From contig CAUYUJ010014340.1 in the NCBI GenBank assembly GCA_963575745.1, forward strand, positions 350,432 to 414,431: 64,000 bases of DNA. The letters run 5' to 3'. Below, in pieces: positions 18,960 to 27,934 of the stretch (within the stretch, counting starts at the first letter, position 1; each line of letters opens with the position of its first letter). The notes beneath the pieces were generated by a model. It had not been told where the DNA came from. It worked only from the letters and a program-made list of their open reading frames with translations, and did not search any database. This DNA is from Prorocentrum cordatum. Taxonomy: Eukaryota; Sar; Dinophyceae; Prorocentrales; Prorocentraceae. A program made the translations under genes and the position numbers.

Positions 18960-20251
18960 CCGGAGTGAGGACCGGCAGGGGCATCTCCGTGGGCGCCTTC
19001 GTGGGCTCCGGCGTGGGCGATGGCGTGGGAGCCTCCGTGGGCTCCGGCGTGGGCTCTGGAGTGGGCGCTGGCGTGGGAGCCTCTGTCGGCTCTGGTGTGG
19101 GCTCCGGCGTGGGCGCGGGCGTGGGCGCGGGCGTGGGCGCCGGCGTGGGCGCCGGCGTGGGCGCCAACGTGGGCGCAGGCGTGGGGTGCCTGGTAGGGTG
19201 CCGCGTCGGGGCCCGCGTGGGGTGCCGCGTCGGGGCTGGCGTGGGGTGCCTGGTGGGGTGCCGCGTCGGAGCCCGCGTGGGGTGCCGCGTCGGGGCAGCT
19301 GTGGGAGCCCCCGTAGGAGGCAGCGTGGGAGCCGGCGTGGGGAACGGAGTGACAACTGGCAGCGGCGGTTCGGCAGGAATCGGCGTGGGAGCTTCTGTAG
19401 GAGCCGCTGTCGGGGCCGCCGTGGGAGCTTCTGTCGGAGCTGCCGTGGGAGCCTCTGTCGGAGCTGCCGTGGGAGCTTCGGTGGGAGCTTCTGTGGGAGC
19501 TTCCGTGGGAGCTTCGGTGGGAGCTTCGGTGGGAGCCGCTGTCGGAGCTTCTGTGGGAGCTGCCGTCGGAGCTTCTGTGGGAGCCGCCGTCGGAGCTGCC
19601 GTGGGAGCCGCAGTCGGAGCTTCCGTCGGAGCTTCCGTCGGAGCTTCGGTGGGAGCTTCCGTCGGAGCTTCGGTGGGAGCTTCCGTCGGAGCTTCCGTCG
19701 GAGCTTCTGTGGGAGCCGCTGTCGGAGCTCCTGTGGGAGCTGCCGTCGGAGCTTCTGTGGGAGCCGCCGTCGGAGCTTCCGTCGGAGCTTCCGTCGGAGC
19801 TTCTGTGGGAGCCGCTGTCGGAGCTTCCGTGGGAGCTTCTGTCGGAGCTGCCGTGGGAGCCTCTGTCGGAGCTGCCGTGGGAGCTTCGGTGGGAGCTTCC
19901 GTCGGAGCTTCGGTGGGAGCCGCTGTTGGAGCCGCTGTCGGAGCTTCTGTGGGAGCTTCTGTGGGAGCTTCTGTGGGAGCTTCTGTCGGAGCCGCCGTGG
20001 GAGCCTCCGTTGGAGCTTCCGTCGGAGCTTCCGTCGGAGCTTCTGTTGGAGCCGCTGTCGGAGCTTCCGTCGGAGCTTCTGTCGGAGCCGCCGTCGGAGC
20101 CGCCGTCGGAGCCTCCGTGGGAGCTTCTGTGGGAGCTTCTGTGGGATCCGCTGTCGGGGCGTCTGTGGGCAACTCCTCGGAGGGCACGTCTTCCGCCGCG
20201 ATGGTTGGCTGAACTGCGCTGAGGTCAAACACCTGGGAGGCTCCCGCACTG
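18960..20251 (-). CDS. Mucin-like Pro-Thr repeat exon
   Basis: A pyrimidine-rich run ending GTTCCCCAG marks an acceptor just before 20251. The exon reads AGASQVFDLSAVQPTIAAED and then passes into about 65 copies of a six-residue unit (PTEAPT/PTAAPT, 18 bp), followed by degenerate APTRHPT and PAPTPEPT variants ending near 18965. Such Thr/Pro repeats are typical of heavily O-glycosylated extracellular stalks. The plus strand is also open through the array (Gly-Ala-Val peptide), but splice signals, amino-acid composition and the neighbouring Cys-rich exon favour the minus strand. 5' exons should lie at >20.3 kb and were not found. Confidence 0.6.
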
Positions 20252-20349
20252 GGGAACAAACACTGGCTAGACAAACAAAATTGTCCTGGCGAAAAAACCT
20301 GATCATATGCAACTGCCAGTATGCGAGGCAGGTGGAACGCAGGAGGGAG

Positions 20350-20935
20350 GCCACGAAACGTGTGAGAAGCCTGCCGAAATGAGTGCGGTGGCGCCATGCG
20401 GACCGTCCCACGGGGGCCTCGGGTGGAGCTACGGGGCCACGAAACGTGTGAGGGGTCTGCCGACATGGATCTGGTGGCGCCATGCGGCCTCTCCAAATGG
20501 AGCCTTCGGTGAAAGTCCCTGTGGGACCACGACTCGTGCAAGGGATGTGCCGGCATGGATGGGACGGACGCGTGTGGACCATCCCACTGGGGCCTTCGGT
20601 GGAGCTCCCGGTGGGGCCACGAAGAGTGGAAGAGGTGTGCCGAAATGGGGCGGGCGGGCGCATGCGGCATGCGGCCCCTCCCACTGGGGCCCTCGGTGGA
20701 GCTCCCGATGGGGCCACGACTCGTATGAGGTGTGTGCCGAAATGGGTCTGGTGACGCCATGCGGCCCCTCCAAATGAGGTCTTCGGTGGAGCTCCCCATG
20801 GGGCCACGAAACGCGTGAGGGGTGTGCCGACATGGGCGCGATGGCGCCATGCGGCCCCTCCCACTGGGGCCCTCCGTGGAGCTCCCTATGGGGCTACGAA
20901 ACGTGTGAGGGGCGTGCCGCAATGGGACTGATGAT
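20350..20935. repeat. Minisatellite, ~86-91-bp units, about 6.5 copies
   Basis: GCCATGCGGCC-type blocks recur at 20393, 20479, 20667, 20756 and 20846, alternating with a GGAGCTCC...GGGGCCACGA block. Units are 80-90% alike by eye. It lies just upstream of the Pro-Thr exon on the minus strand and could be intronic. Confidence 0.85.
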
Positions 20936-21950
20936 GGTGATAGTATCAATGCCGATGCCGATGAGGCTGATGATGCTGGTGACAAGAGAGGAGTGGGGAA
21001 GAGACGCGGGGTGCTGTCTCTTCAAATCATGGACTCAACACCATATGATGACCTCCGCGGGCGGTGTAATTATCCAGCAGCGCCAGGCCCCCTCCCCACG
21101 CCCCACCGAGGGCGCCGCCCAGGGGTGGCGGATGGCAGGGGTCCGATGCTCGCGGAGAAGACGCCCAGGGACGCCCGAAGTTTATTTTTTTTTCCCCCGC
21201 GCAAATGCCGCCCGGTCCGCTGCCCCTCGAGGGGGCTACTCCCAGCGCCGCTCCCCCGATCAGCGACGGCTGCAAGGCACTGAAAGCCAAAACCTGCAAT
21301 GGCCCCGGACTCGGGGCCATTGCAGGTTCGTGTGGCTTTCTGCTCGTGTGGCTTTCTGCTGCTTCCCTGTGCGTGTTTATGTTCGTGTGGCTTTCTGCTT
21401 CCCTGTGCCCACCCTTTCCTCCCTCGTTTCCCACGCGGGGAGGGCTGGAGTGCGCTGCCTATCCGCCTTCACCCATGGCGGCCGCACCCAGTCTGGCTGA
21501 GTCCAAAGCTGGCGGGCAAGGCCCTCCACCCACGGCCAAGAAGGCGCGTGCAGAGATCCTGGCCCCGAGCATTTCGCCCTGGCCACAATCGCTGCAGATG
21601 AATAGCTTGTCCCCCGAGGGATGGGGATGGCGGAAGCAGGAGGACGAGGAAGATCCAACACCAAACAAGTTATGCCTGTCCCTTGAGGGGAGGTCCCAAA
21701 AGACCTCCGTGGATAACTCCGCCATCCGACGTCGCGAAAAGAGCACGACGGAATGAAACGATTACGGCGTGGCGCCCACAGTAAGATTACAAAGAAACGC
21801 GACCGTAACCCTCGACCACATCTGCGCGCGGGATTTCTCAGGCCGGATCGACATGCGAGGGCCCCAGTCGGCGGCGGGCGAGGGCGGAAAATGAGAAGAA
21901 AAAGAAAAAGAAAACAAAAAGAAGAAGAATAAGAAAAAGAAGAAGAAGAA
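20936..21950. other. No supported gene
   Basis: GC-rich sequence with open stretches on both strands but no recognised domain. It holds the hairpin at 21283-21339 and a GCTTTCTGC-type short duplication at 21340-21400. Confidence 0.4.
21283..21339. repeat. Long perfect hairpin
   Basis: A 16-bp perfect inverted repeat (arms 21292-21307 and 21312-21327, loop GACT) is extended outward by a second 7-bp stem (AAAGCCA / TGGCTTT) after a small internal loop. Confidence 0.9.
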
Positions 21951-21957
21951 AAAGGCT
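21890..21957 (+). repeat. Purine tract (GAA/AAG-rich)
   Basis: Almost pure A/G for about 65 bases, directly before the foldback element copy at 21955. Confidence 0.9.
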
Positions 21958-22090
21958 TTCTCAGAGGGCGCTGGACTCCTGAGAAGCCCTCACGCCCTCT
22001 GAGAAGCTGTCTGTCTTCGTGGAAGGCTTGGAACACTTCTCGGAAGGCTGGAGGGCTTCCGCTGAGAGGGACCGCCCCTCCTCGCTTCCC
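21955..22090 (-). repeat. TTCTCAGAAGG foldback family, copy 1 (inverted orientation)
   Basis: Contains GGAACACTTCTC, CTCTGAGAAGC and GGGCTTCCGCTGAGAG, the reverse complement of blocks at 39120-39260. It ends in a C-rich border like the other copies. Confidence 0.6.
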
Positions 22091-22554
22091 CCCCGTGGGC
22101 GCGCCGCGGACCCCGGCAGCGCGACACCAGGCAGGAGCGCTGGCCATCGTCTGTCGCACGACGTCGCGGTTTCGAGCCCGCGGGGCCCGCTGGACCGTGT
22201 TTGGTGCGTCCTGGGAGGCCGGAGAAGGGAGCTCTGGGGAGCCGAACTTGAGAAGCCAGGCCGTCGCGACCCCGCGCCAGTGGTGCACAGATCAGACGGT
22301 CAAAGCTTTCTAATAACGGCGCACGGTGAGGATGCAGGGGCCTTGGAAGGCCATGTCGACTCTCTGCGGGTGGGGCGCGGTCAGCGAAAGCGGCCAAGGA
22401 TGGACCGAAGGGGAAGGATGCAAGGGGAACCTTGGAAACTTGCTCATCCTTATTGTGCGGGCTGACCATATACGTGTATGTACATATACACCGGACTCAC
22501 TTCTATAGCGCTCACTTCTATAGTGCTCACTTTGAAATTGTGGTCCGGAAGGGG

Positions 22555-22640
22555 CCGCACATGCAGGCACATGCCGCACAGTCGCATGCACATGCCCATG
22601 CAAATATACAAAAGCCTCAACAGCATTGCCGCACATGCGC
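22555..22640 (+). repeat. GCACATGC octamer cluster (small)
   Basis: At least five GCACATGC or near copies in under 90 bases, ending beside the A-rich tract. Confidence 0.8.
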
Positions 22641-22680
22641 GCACATGCCACACCGTCCGACGCACAGTCGAAAGCACAGT

Positions 22681-22935
22681 CAAAAAAAAAAAATAAAAGT
22701 AAAAAACAAGAAAAAAATAAAGAATAAAAAAAAAAAAAGAAAAAAAAAACAAAATAAATAAAAAAAAAAAACAAAAAAAAAAAAAAAAAAAACAAAACAC
22801 ACAAAAAACAAAACAAAAAAAAAAAAAAAAAAAAAAAACAAGAAAAAAAAAGAAGCAAAATAAAAAAAAAAAAAAAAAAAAAAAACAAAAAAACAAAAAG
22901 GTATAAAACAAAAAAAAAAAAGAAAAAAAAGAAAG
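22681..22935 (+). repeat. A-rich tract of about 255 bp
   Basis: Over 85% A with scattered C and G, in otherwise GC-rich DNA. Too long and interrupted for a simple poly(A) tail. Phe-rich minus-strand peptides here are artefacts. Confidence 0.95.
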
Positions 22936-22983
22936 TCAAACTCTGAACAAGCAGAGACGCACATGCCCGCACATGCCGCAGAG

Positions 22984-23465
22984 ATGTCGCAGGCGATAGT
23001 GGCCTGACCACCTGAGCTCGGGGCATTTCGCAACCCAGAGTTCCGAGGATGTCTCAGGCAAGCGTGGCCGGATCACCATGGGGCAGGGCATCTTGGAAAC
23101 CAGAGTGGCAAGGATGTCGCTGGTCAAGGTGACCAGACGACCATGGGGCAGGACACCTCCGAGGTCTGAGTTGTGAGGATGTCTCAAGCGAAAGTGGCCT
23201 GACCACCATGGGGCAAGAGATCTCTGAGGTCAGAGTTGCGAGGATGTCTCTGGGGAGAGTGGTCTGACCACCTCAGCCCAGGGCATCTCGGAGCCCAGAG
23301 TGGCGAGGATGTCTCAGGCAGGACTGGCCTGACCACCTGCTCAGGGCATCTCAGAACCCAGAGTTGCGAGGGTCTCAGGCGAAAAGGCCGAGACACTATG
23401 GAGCAGGGCATCATTGAGGTCAGAGTTGCGAGGATGTCTCAGGCGAAAGTGGCCTGAACAGCTCA
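22984..23465. repeat. 65-bp tandem repeat, about 7.4 units
   Basis: GAGGATGTCTC-type blocks recur at 23045, 23110, 23175, 23240, 23305, 23368 and 23430 with a GTGGCCTGACCACC palindromic core between them. Two unit variants alternate irregularly. Confidence 0.9.
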
Positions 23466-23477
23466 ACTCAGCTCCTT

Positions 23478-23572
23478 TTCTCCTCCTCCTCTCATCCTCC
23501 TCCTCCTCCTCCTCCTCCTCCTCCTCCTCCTCCTCCTCCTCCTCCTCCTCCTCCTCCTCCTCCTCTTTCTTC
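23478..23572 (+). repeat. CTC trinucleotide microsatellite
   Basis: About 28 CTC units, followed by a C-rich tract to 23690. Confidence 0.98.
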
Positions 23573-23889
23573 CTGCTGGCTGAGCCGAACCGGCAGGCTG
23601 GCCAGTGGCCGGGGGCGCCCGCCTCCTCCGCCCCCCCCTCCTCCCCCCCCCCCTCCACCTCCCCCCCCCCCATCCCTGCTTCTCCGGCCGAGCTGAGAAG
23701 GCGCGCGGGAGAGTATTTTATTAGGCGGGCGCGCCACCGCCAGCTCACGAACCGGGCGAATAACCGCCCCCGCCAGCAGCGGGCGAGTCTAAACGCACAA
23801 CAAACTCTTTCAGGAAACCCTGGCACGCCCCAGGTTAGCTCTGCGAAGGCCAGGAGGCATTGGAGGCACAGGGGTCCCAGACAGCTCCT

Positions 23890-24250
23890 AGGGCATGAGC
23901 GTGCATGTGCATTGGGATGTGCACGCATGTGCGCCCGCGCGCTTCACCGCATGTGCGTGCATGTGCGGGCCCGCGCGGCCTCCCGAAGAGAGGTTGCACA
24001 GGTATGTGCGTGCATGTGCCGATGACAGATCTGCGATTCTCGAACACCTCCCGCATGTGCAGGCATGTGCGCGCATGTGCGTCGGACTGTGCGTGCATGT
24101 GCGTATGATGGATACATCAAAACACAGCGCACATGCCCCCGCACATGCCCGGGCACGACGTGCACAGTAGGAAGTCCATCCAAGAAGGACCGCACAGGCC
24201 TGGCACATGACTGGCACATGCCGCGCACATGCGCGCACATGACAGCGCAA
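23890..24250. repeat. GCATGTGC octamer cluster with inverted symmetry
   Basis: About a dozen GCATGTGC copies lie on the plus strand from 23900 to 24110, then several in the opposite orientation (GCACATGC) from 24130 to 24240. Spacing is irregular. Confidence 0.85.
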
Positions 24251-24303
24251 AAACGGCCGCACATACACCCACCCAGGGGTATAGATGTGAGTGCGGTGTG
24301 TAA

Positions 24304-24385
24304 ATATAGATATACTTATATATATATATATATACTTATATATATATATATATACATATATGTATATGTATATATATATATATAC
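24304..24385. repeat. AT dinucleotide tract
   Basis: Several (TA)n runs separated by single C or G bases. A smaller TA/GA run is at 24564-24590. Confidence 0.95.
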
Positions 24386-25043
24386 TGGTGTCGGAAACTG
24401 GTAAGCCAGACTCACGCATGACATATGGTTTGAACTCCCTCCTCCCCCCGAATGCAATATTGGTATCCGATCTTCCGAGTTTGACCGAGAGGTAATGCGT
24501 CAACGTGCCAATTTTGAATTGTGGGGGAGGGCAGAGTGTTGCTCATTGTTTCCCTCAACCGAATATATATATATAGAGAGAGAGAGAGATCATAGCACCA
24601 TCGCGCGCGCATCCCGCGCGCTCATACTTGCCATGGGACCAAGCGTATAGCGCGTCAGAGGGGCCGTGTCCAAATGATCGAATCCGTGGCTTCAAGGAGC
24701 ACGCCTTGGTGTCTGAGGTCGCGTTGAGGATTGATATGCGCGGCAGTCCTGGGCACCCTTGGGCAATATTGTAGCTCTCTTCTGGACCGTGTGGGCCTCC
24801 GAGGCCATCTTGGCGCCACGCGTTCGCAACACATGGGAACTCCAGGAATGAAAAGAAATCACGCTGACTGATTTGGCCCTCTTGGAGATCCTGTGTGGGC
24901 ACTCTGGCGGCTTTTTTTTCCGCTTGCGCAGAGCGTTCAGAAAAAAACACATGTGACGCGCGCCGAACACACACATGAGCGGCGGGCCAGGGAGCTGATG
25001 GAGCTCCACAAGGCGTCGCCGTCCCCGGGGACGCCCCGCCTAC
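24386..25043. other. No supported gene; 3' flank of the lumen-protein gene
   Basis: Mixed-composition sequence downstream of the minus-strand gene at 25044. No conserved peptide was recognised. It probably holds its 3' UTR; dinoflagellates lack a standard polyadenylation signal, so the end cannot be placed. Confidence 0.4.
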
Positions 25044-25499
25044 TCAGCGCAGCTTCTCGAGGAGCTTGTTCGCAGACGCCTCCTCCGCTGCAGAGTCGAA
25101 CTGCATCTGGCCCACCCAGCCGTTCTTAGCCCGCACGTACTCCAGCACATTGATGCCGTTGTTCCCCTTGAACAGCAGGTCGTCCTCGGACTGTGCGACC
25201 TGGGGCGCATACCGGGGGGCGTTCTCCCCCGCGAACGGCACGCCCTTCACCAGGTTCGAGTTGTCGATCATCGGCGCCGCGATCCGCTCGCTCGGGTCCG
25301 CGGACGCGGTTAGCAGCACGTCCTTGGCGACGGCCGGCTGCACCTGCTGGCCCAGAAGCGCGGCCACCACAGCGGCGCCAGCGGCCGCACGGCGAGCCTC
25401 CATGGGCACGAGGGCAGCCGAGCCCGTCCACGCGGCGACTGCCGCGGCGGCGGCGAGCACGAGGCAAGCCAGGGTGCGGGAGCTGCGGCGGGCGGCCAT
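25044..25499 (-). CDS. Small plastid protein, probably in the thylakoid lumen
   Basis: Intronless frame of 151 codons, ATG at 25497-25499, TGA at 25044-25046. The N-terminus has an Arg-rich start and a hydrophobic signal peptide (LACLVLAAAAAVAAW), then a short basic stretch (MEARR) and a second hydrophobic segment (AAAGAAVVAALL) ending in an A-x-A cleavage site (AVA/KD). This double leader is what a peridinin-plastid lumen protein needs: ER entry, plastid import, thylakoid transfer. The mature part, about 92 residues, is hydrophilic, with NSNLVKGVPFAGENAP and KGNNGINVLEYVRAKNGW. It may be a small extrinsic photosystem subunit, but I cannot name it. A trans-splice acceptor and a spliced-leader relic lie just upstream, supporting an expressed, once-retroposed gene. 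Confidence 0.8.
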   Translation of the reverse strand: MAARRSSRTLACLVLAAAAAVAAWTGSAALVPMEARRAAAGAAVVAALLGQQVQPAVAKDVLLTASADPSERIAAPMIDNSNLVKGVPFAGENAPRYAPQVAQSEDDLLFKGNNGINVLEYVRAKNGWVGQMQFDSAAEEASANKLLEKLR

Positions 25500-25535
25500 G
25501 GTTGCTGGGGCCTGCGCCTGCTGGCGTGGCGGAGC

Positions 25536-25547
25536 CTAAAAAAAACC
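25536..25547 (-). promoter_or_regulatory. Likely spliced-leader trans-splice acceptor
   Basis: On the minus strand GGTTTTTTTTAG lies 36 nt before the ATG. A T8 tract followed by AG is a strong acceptor for trans-splicing of the 22-nt dinoflagellate leader. Confidence 0.65.
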
Positions 25548-25582
25548 TGAGCCGAACCGGCTTGAGCCAAAATGGCTCCGGA
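25548..25582 (-). other. Genomic relic of the dinoflagellate spliced leader, with a second partial copy
   Basis: Minus strand 25582-25562 reads CCGGAGCCATTTTGG then CTCAAG, one mismatch from the 21-nt constant part of the leader as I remember it. Directly after it, 25561-25548 reads CCGGTTCGGCTCAG, which looks like a decayed truncated copy. Confidence 0.75.
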
Positions 25583-25849
25583 GGCACTCCGGCGGCCTCG
25601 TGGGGCCTCCTTGCGCTGCTGGAGACTTCCTGGGGCAGCCTCGGGGCCTCCCAGGACCGCCGTGGGGCCCTCTTTGGAACTACTGCAGAGCTCCTGGAGG
25701 CTCCTGGAGAAGCTCGGGGCAGGCTCTGGGGAGCCCCCTCGGAGGGAAGGCGCCTCTTAGGGCACCCTGGGCGCCCCGTGAGTGCTGCCGCCTGGAGCCC
25801 CTTGCGGTCGGGCGTCCGGTAGATGGATGGAAAATGGTGGTGCCATCCC
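25583..25849. other. No supported gene; GAGGCCC-rich spacer
   Basis: Sequence of CTGGGGCCTCC/GGAGCTCC-type short motifs related in style to the later GAGGCCCC arrays. No conserved peptide. Confidence 0.4.
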
Positions 25850-25945
25850 CCTCCACCTCCCCCTCCCCCTCCTCCCCCTCCCCCTCCTCCTCCTCCTCCT
25901 CCTCCTCCTCCTCCTCCTCCTCCTCCTCCTCCTCCTCCTCCTCAG
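25850..25945 (+). repeat. CTC/CCCTCC microsatellite
   Basis: CCCTCC units pass into about 20 CTC units. Confidence 0.98.
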
Positions 25946-26513
25946 GGAGCACGATGGAGAAAGGAGGTGGCAGGACGAGCAGAGTGGAGGAAGGCGGGGA
26001 AAGGCGGAACCCAAATGTGGAGAAGGAAAGGAAGCGGGGAAGAGGGACGGCGGAGGGCAGAGGCGGACGTAAAAAGAAGGATGGGGGGCAGAGGAAGGGC
26101 AGAGGGATGCAAAGTGAAAAGGAGAGGGACGGGGAGGGGCAGGGCGAAGGAATGAGGAACGACGGGGGGATCACCGAGGCGGGGAGGAGGAAGGAGGAGG
26201 CAGGAGGGCGAATGTACGAGGTAGGGGGCAGGAGAAAGAAGCGGGAGAAAGGAGGGAACGGAGGAAGTTGGCTCAAACCCGTGTGGCTCAAGCCCGGAGC
26301 CCGTGTACACAAGCCCCGCCTCGCCTTGACCCCTCCTCTTACCTACACTTCCTACCACCACATCCTTTCCTACTCTTTGATGCCCTTAATGGGGCCATGG
26401 CTTGGAGCTCTTCCCCATCGGTCGCCGAGCATGGTGGCCCTCCACGTGCGAACACCCGCGCTCCAGGTACGCCACTAGGAGTCGCGAAAGAGAGAGAGAG
26501 TATTATGTGCAGA
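25946..26513. other. Purine-rich spacer with spliced-leader-like pair
   Basis: G/A-rich to about 26260, no gene seen. On the plus strand 26268-26292 reads TTGGCTCAAA then CCCGTGTGGCTCAAG, a tandem pair resembling the leader's 3' part; the following 200 bases have no clear ORF. Confidence 0.4.
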
Positions 26514-26535
26514 CGCCTCCTCCTCCTCCTCCTCC

Positions 26536-26623
<88 letters not shown>

Positions 26624-26806
26624 TCTCCTCCTCCCTCCTCCACCTCCTCCTCCCTCCTCCACCTCCTCCTCCTTCTCCTCCTCCGCCTCCTTCTCCGCCT
26701 CCTCCTCCTCCTCCGCCTTCCTCCTCCTCCTCCTTCTCCTCCTCTCCTCCCTCCTCCTCCTCCTCCTCCTCCTCCTCCTCCTCCTCCTCCTCCCCCTCCT
26801 CCTCAT
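26514..26806 (+). repeat. CTC and ATC trinucleotide microsatellites
   Basis: CTC units, then about 28 ATC units (26538-26620), then imperfect CTC/CTT/CGC units to 26806. Confidence 0.98.
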
Positions 26807-27290
26807 GGTCAGCCCATTAAATAAAAGTGGATGGCAACGGCGGCCCTGAGGCACACGCACTGGCAACCCCTTCGACTCCGCCGGAGGCACTACCACTAGC
26901 AGGAAGACCCGTTCAACAGGAGCATCAGCATCCACGTCCACCTACCTCGGATCAGTTCGCAAACGTGATACGCAACGAGGTGCAACCGATCCGCAACACC
27001 ATCCACAGCCTCGAACGTCGCCTCAATGAGACGAGCGGGCCATCAAAACCAGGATCGAGGAGGTGGAGGAGAACATCGAGGACCTCGCCATCCGCCTCAC
27101 CAACCTTGAGAACCAGACCATCGAGCAGTCAGATGCCATGGCAACCCCCGGGAGCGACGACGCGGCCATCTGGGACCAGCTCAAAACGTCGGAGGCCCGT
27201 GTTTCGGAGCCGAAGGTTTCAGTCACTATACAACATGAAAATTAGGGCAAGCATGTCAGGGGAGGCAAAGCAGGACCGTACAGCAGTAAT
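26807..27290 (+). other. Short open stretch, possible degenerate coding region
   Basis: Plus-strand frames carry a helical, coiled-coil-like peptide (MEENIEDLAIRLTNLENQTIEQ at 27063-27128; NTIHSLERRLNET at 26994-27032 in another frame). This composition resembles the coiled coil of LINE ORF1 proteins, and the LINE EN/RT region starts 2 kb downstream on the same strand, with unrelated repeats between. No firm call. Confidence 0.3.
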
Positions 27291-27690
27291 CCCACCAGCC
27301 CTTTAGGGCGTGAGTGGTTTAGAGAGCCCCCTCTGTCCTCAACCCCCCTTCTTCCCCTTCGGGGAGGGGTTTACCCCTCCCCCTACCCCCTCCCCCTGGA
27401 CCTGGACAGGGATTCCCGCGGGTCGTTGGGGGGGTCTTCTTCGACTCCTGGGAGGGCTAAAAAACGACGACCCTCACGAGGATTCTGGCCCCGACGGGGG
27501 GGTGTAGAAAAAATGCTCTCCTCTTCTCTGAAGCCAAAATCCTTGTTTTTACTACGGTTTTGGCCCCTTTTTGACCGTCTGAGGGGCCAGCGCTGCTGCT
27601 CCTTGTTAGCAAAATCGTTGATTTTACGAAGGTTTTGGGCTCATATTGTCTTTCTGAGGGGGTAGCGCTCATTTGCGCTTCTCAGGAGGT
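27290..27690 (+). repeat. Dispersed module A, copy 1
   Basis: From CCACCAGCCCTTTAGGGCG through a (C/T)-rich part with TTTACCCCTCC to AAAATCGTTGATTTTACG and CTCATTTGCGCTT. The same ~390-bp module occurs at 60455-60860 and partly at 33200-33400. It is followed, as at 60 kb, by a GAGGCCCCCAA array. Confidence 0.85.
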
Positions 27691-27930
27691 CGCAAGAAGC
27701 CCCCAAGAGGCCCCAAGAGGCCCCCAGGAGCCTCCCAAGAGGCCTCCAAGAGGCCCCCAAGAGGCCCCCAAGAGGCTCCAAGAGGCCCAAGAGCCCCAAG
27801 AGCCCCAAGAGGTTCCCACGAGGCCCCAAGAGCCCCCAAGAGGCTCCAAGAGGCTCCAAGAGGCTCCCAAGAGGCGCCCACAAGGCCCCAGGAGGCCCCC
27901 ACGAGGCTCCCAAGAAGCCCCACGAACGGA
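27691..27930 (+). repeat. GAGGCCCCCAA short tandem array, copy 1
   Basis: Degenerate 12-13-bp units of (G)AGGCCCCCAAGA, directly after module A. Confidence 0.9.
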
Positions 27931-27934
27931 GCCC

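Noticed and set aside
18965-20212. Plus-strand 415-codon ORF of Gly-Ala-Val/Ser repeats
   Set aside because: It is the antisense of the Pro-Thr repeat. The minus strand has splice signals, a plausible extracellular composition and a neighbouring Cys-rich exon.
22310-23033. Phe-rich minus-strand ORFs
   Set aside because: Produced by the A-rich tract.
22984-23465. Regular 65-bp repeats as a possible CRISPR array
   Set aside because: No unique spacers between identical short repeats; units are tandem and diverged. The genome is eukaryotic.
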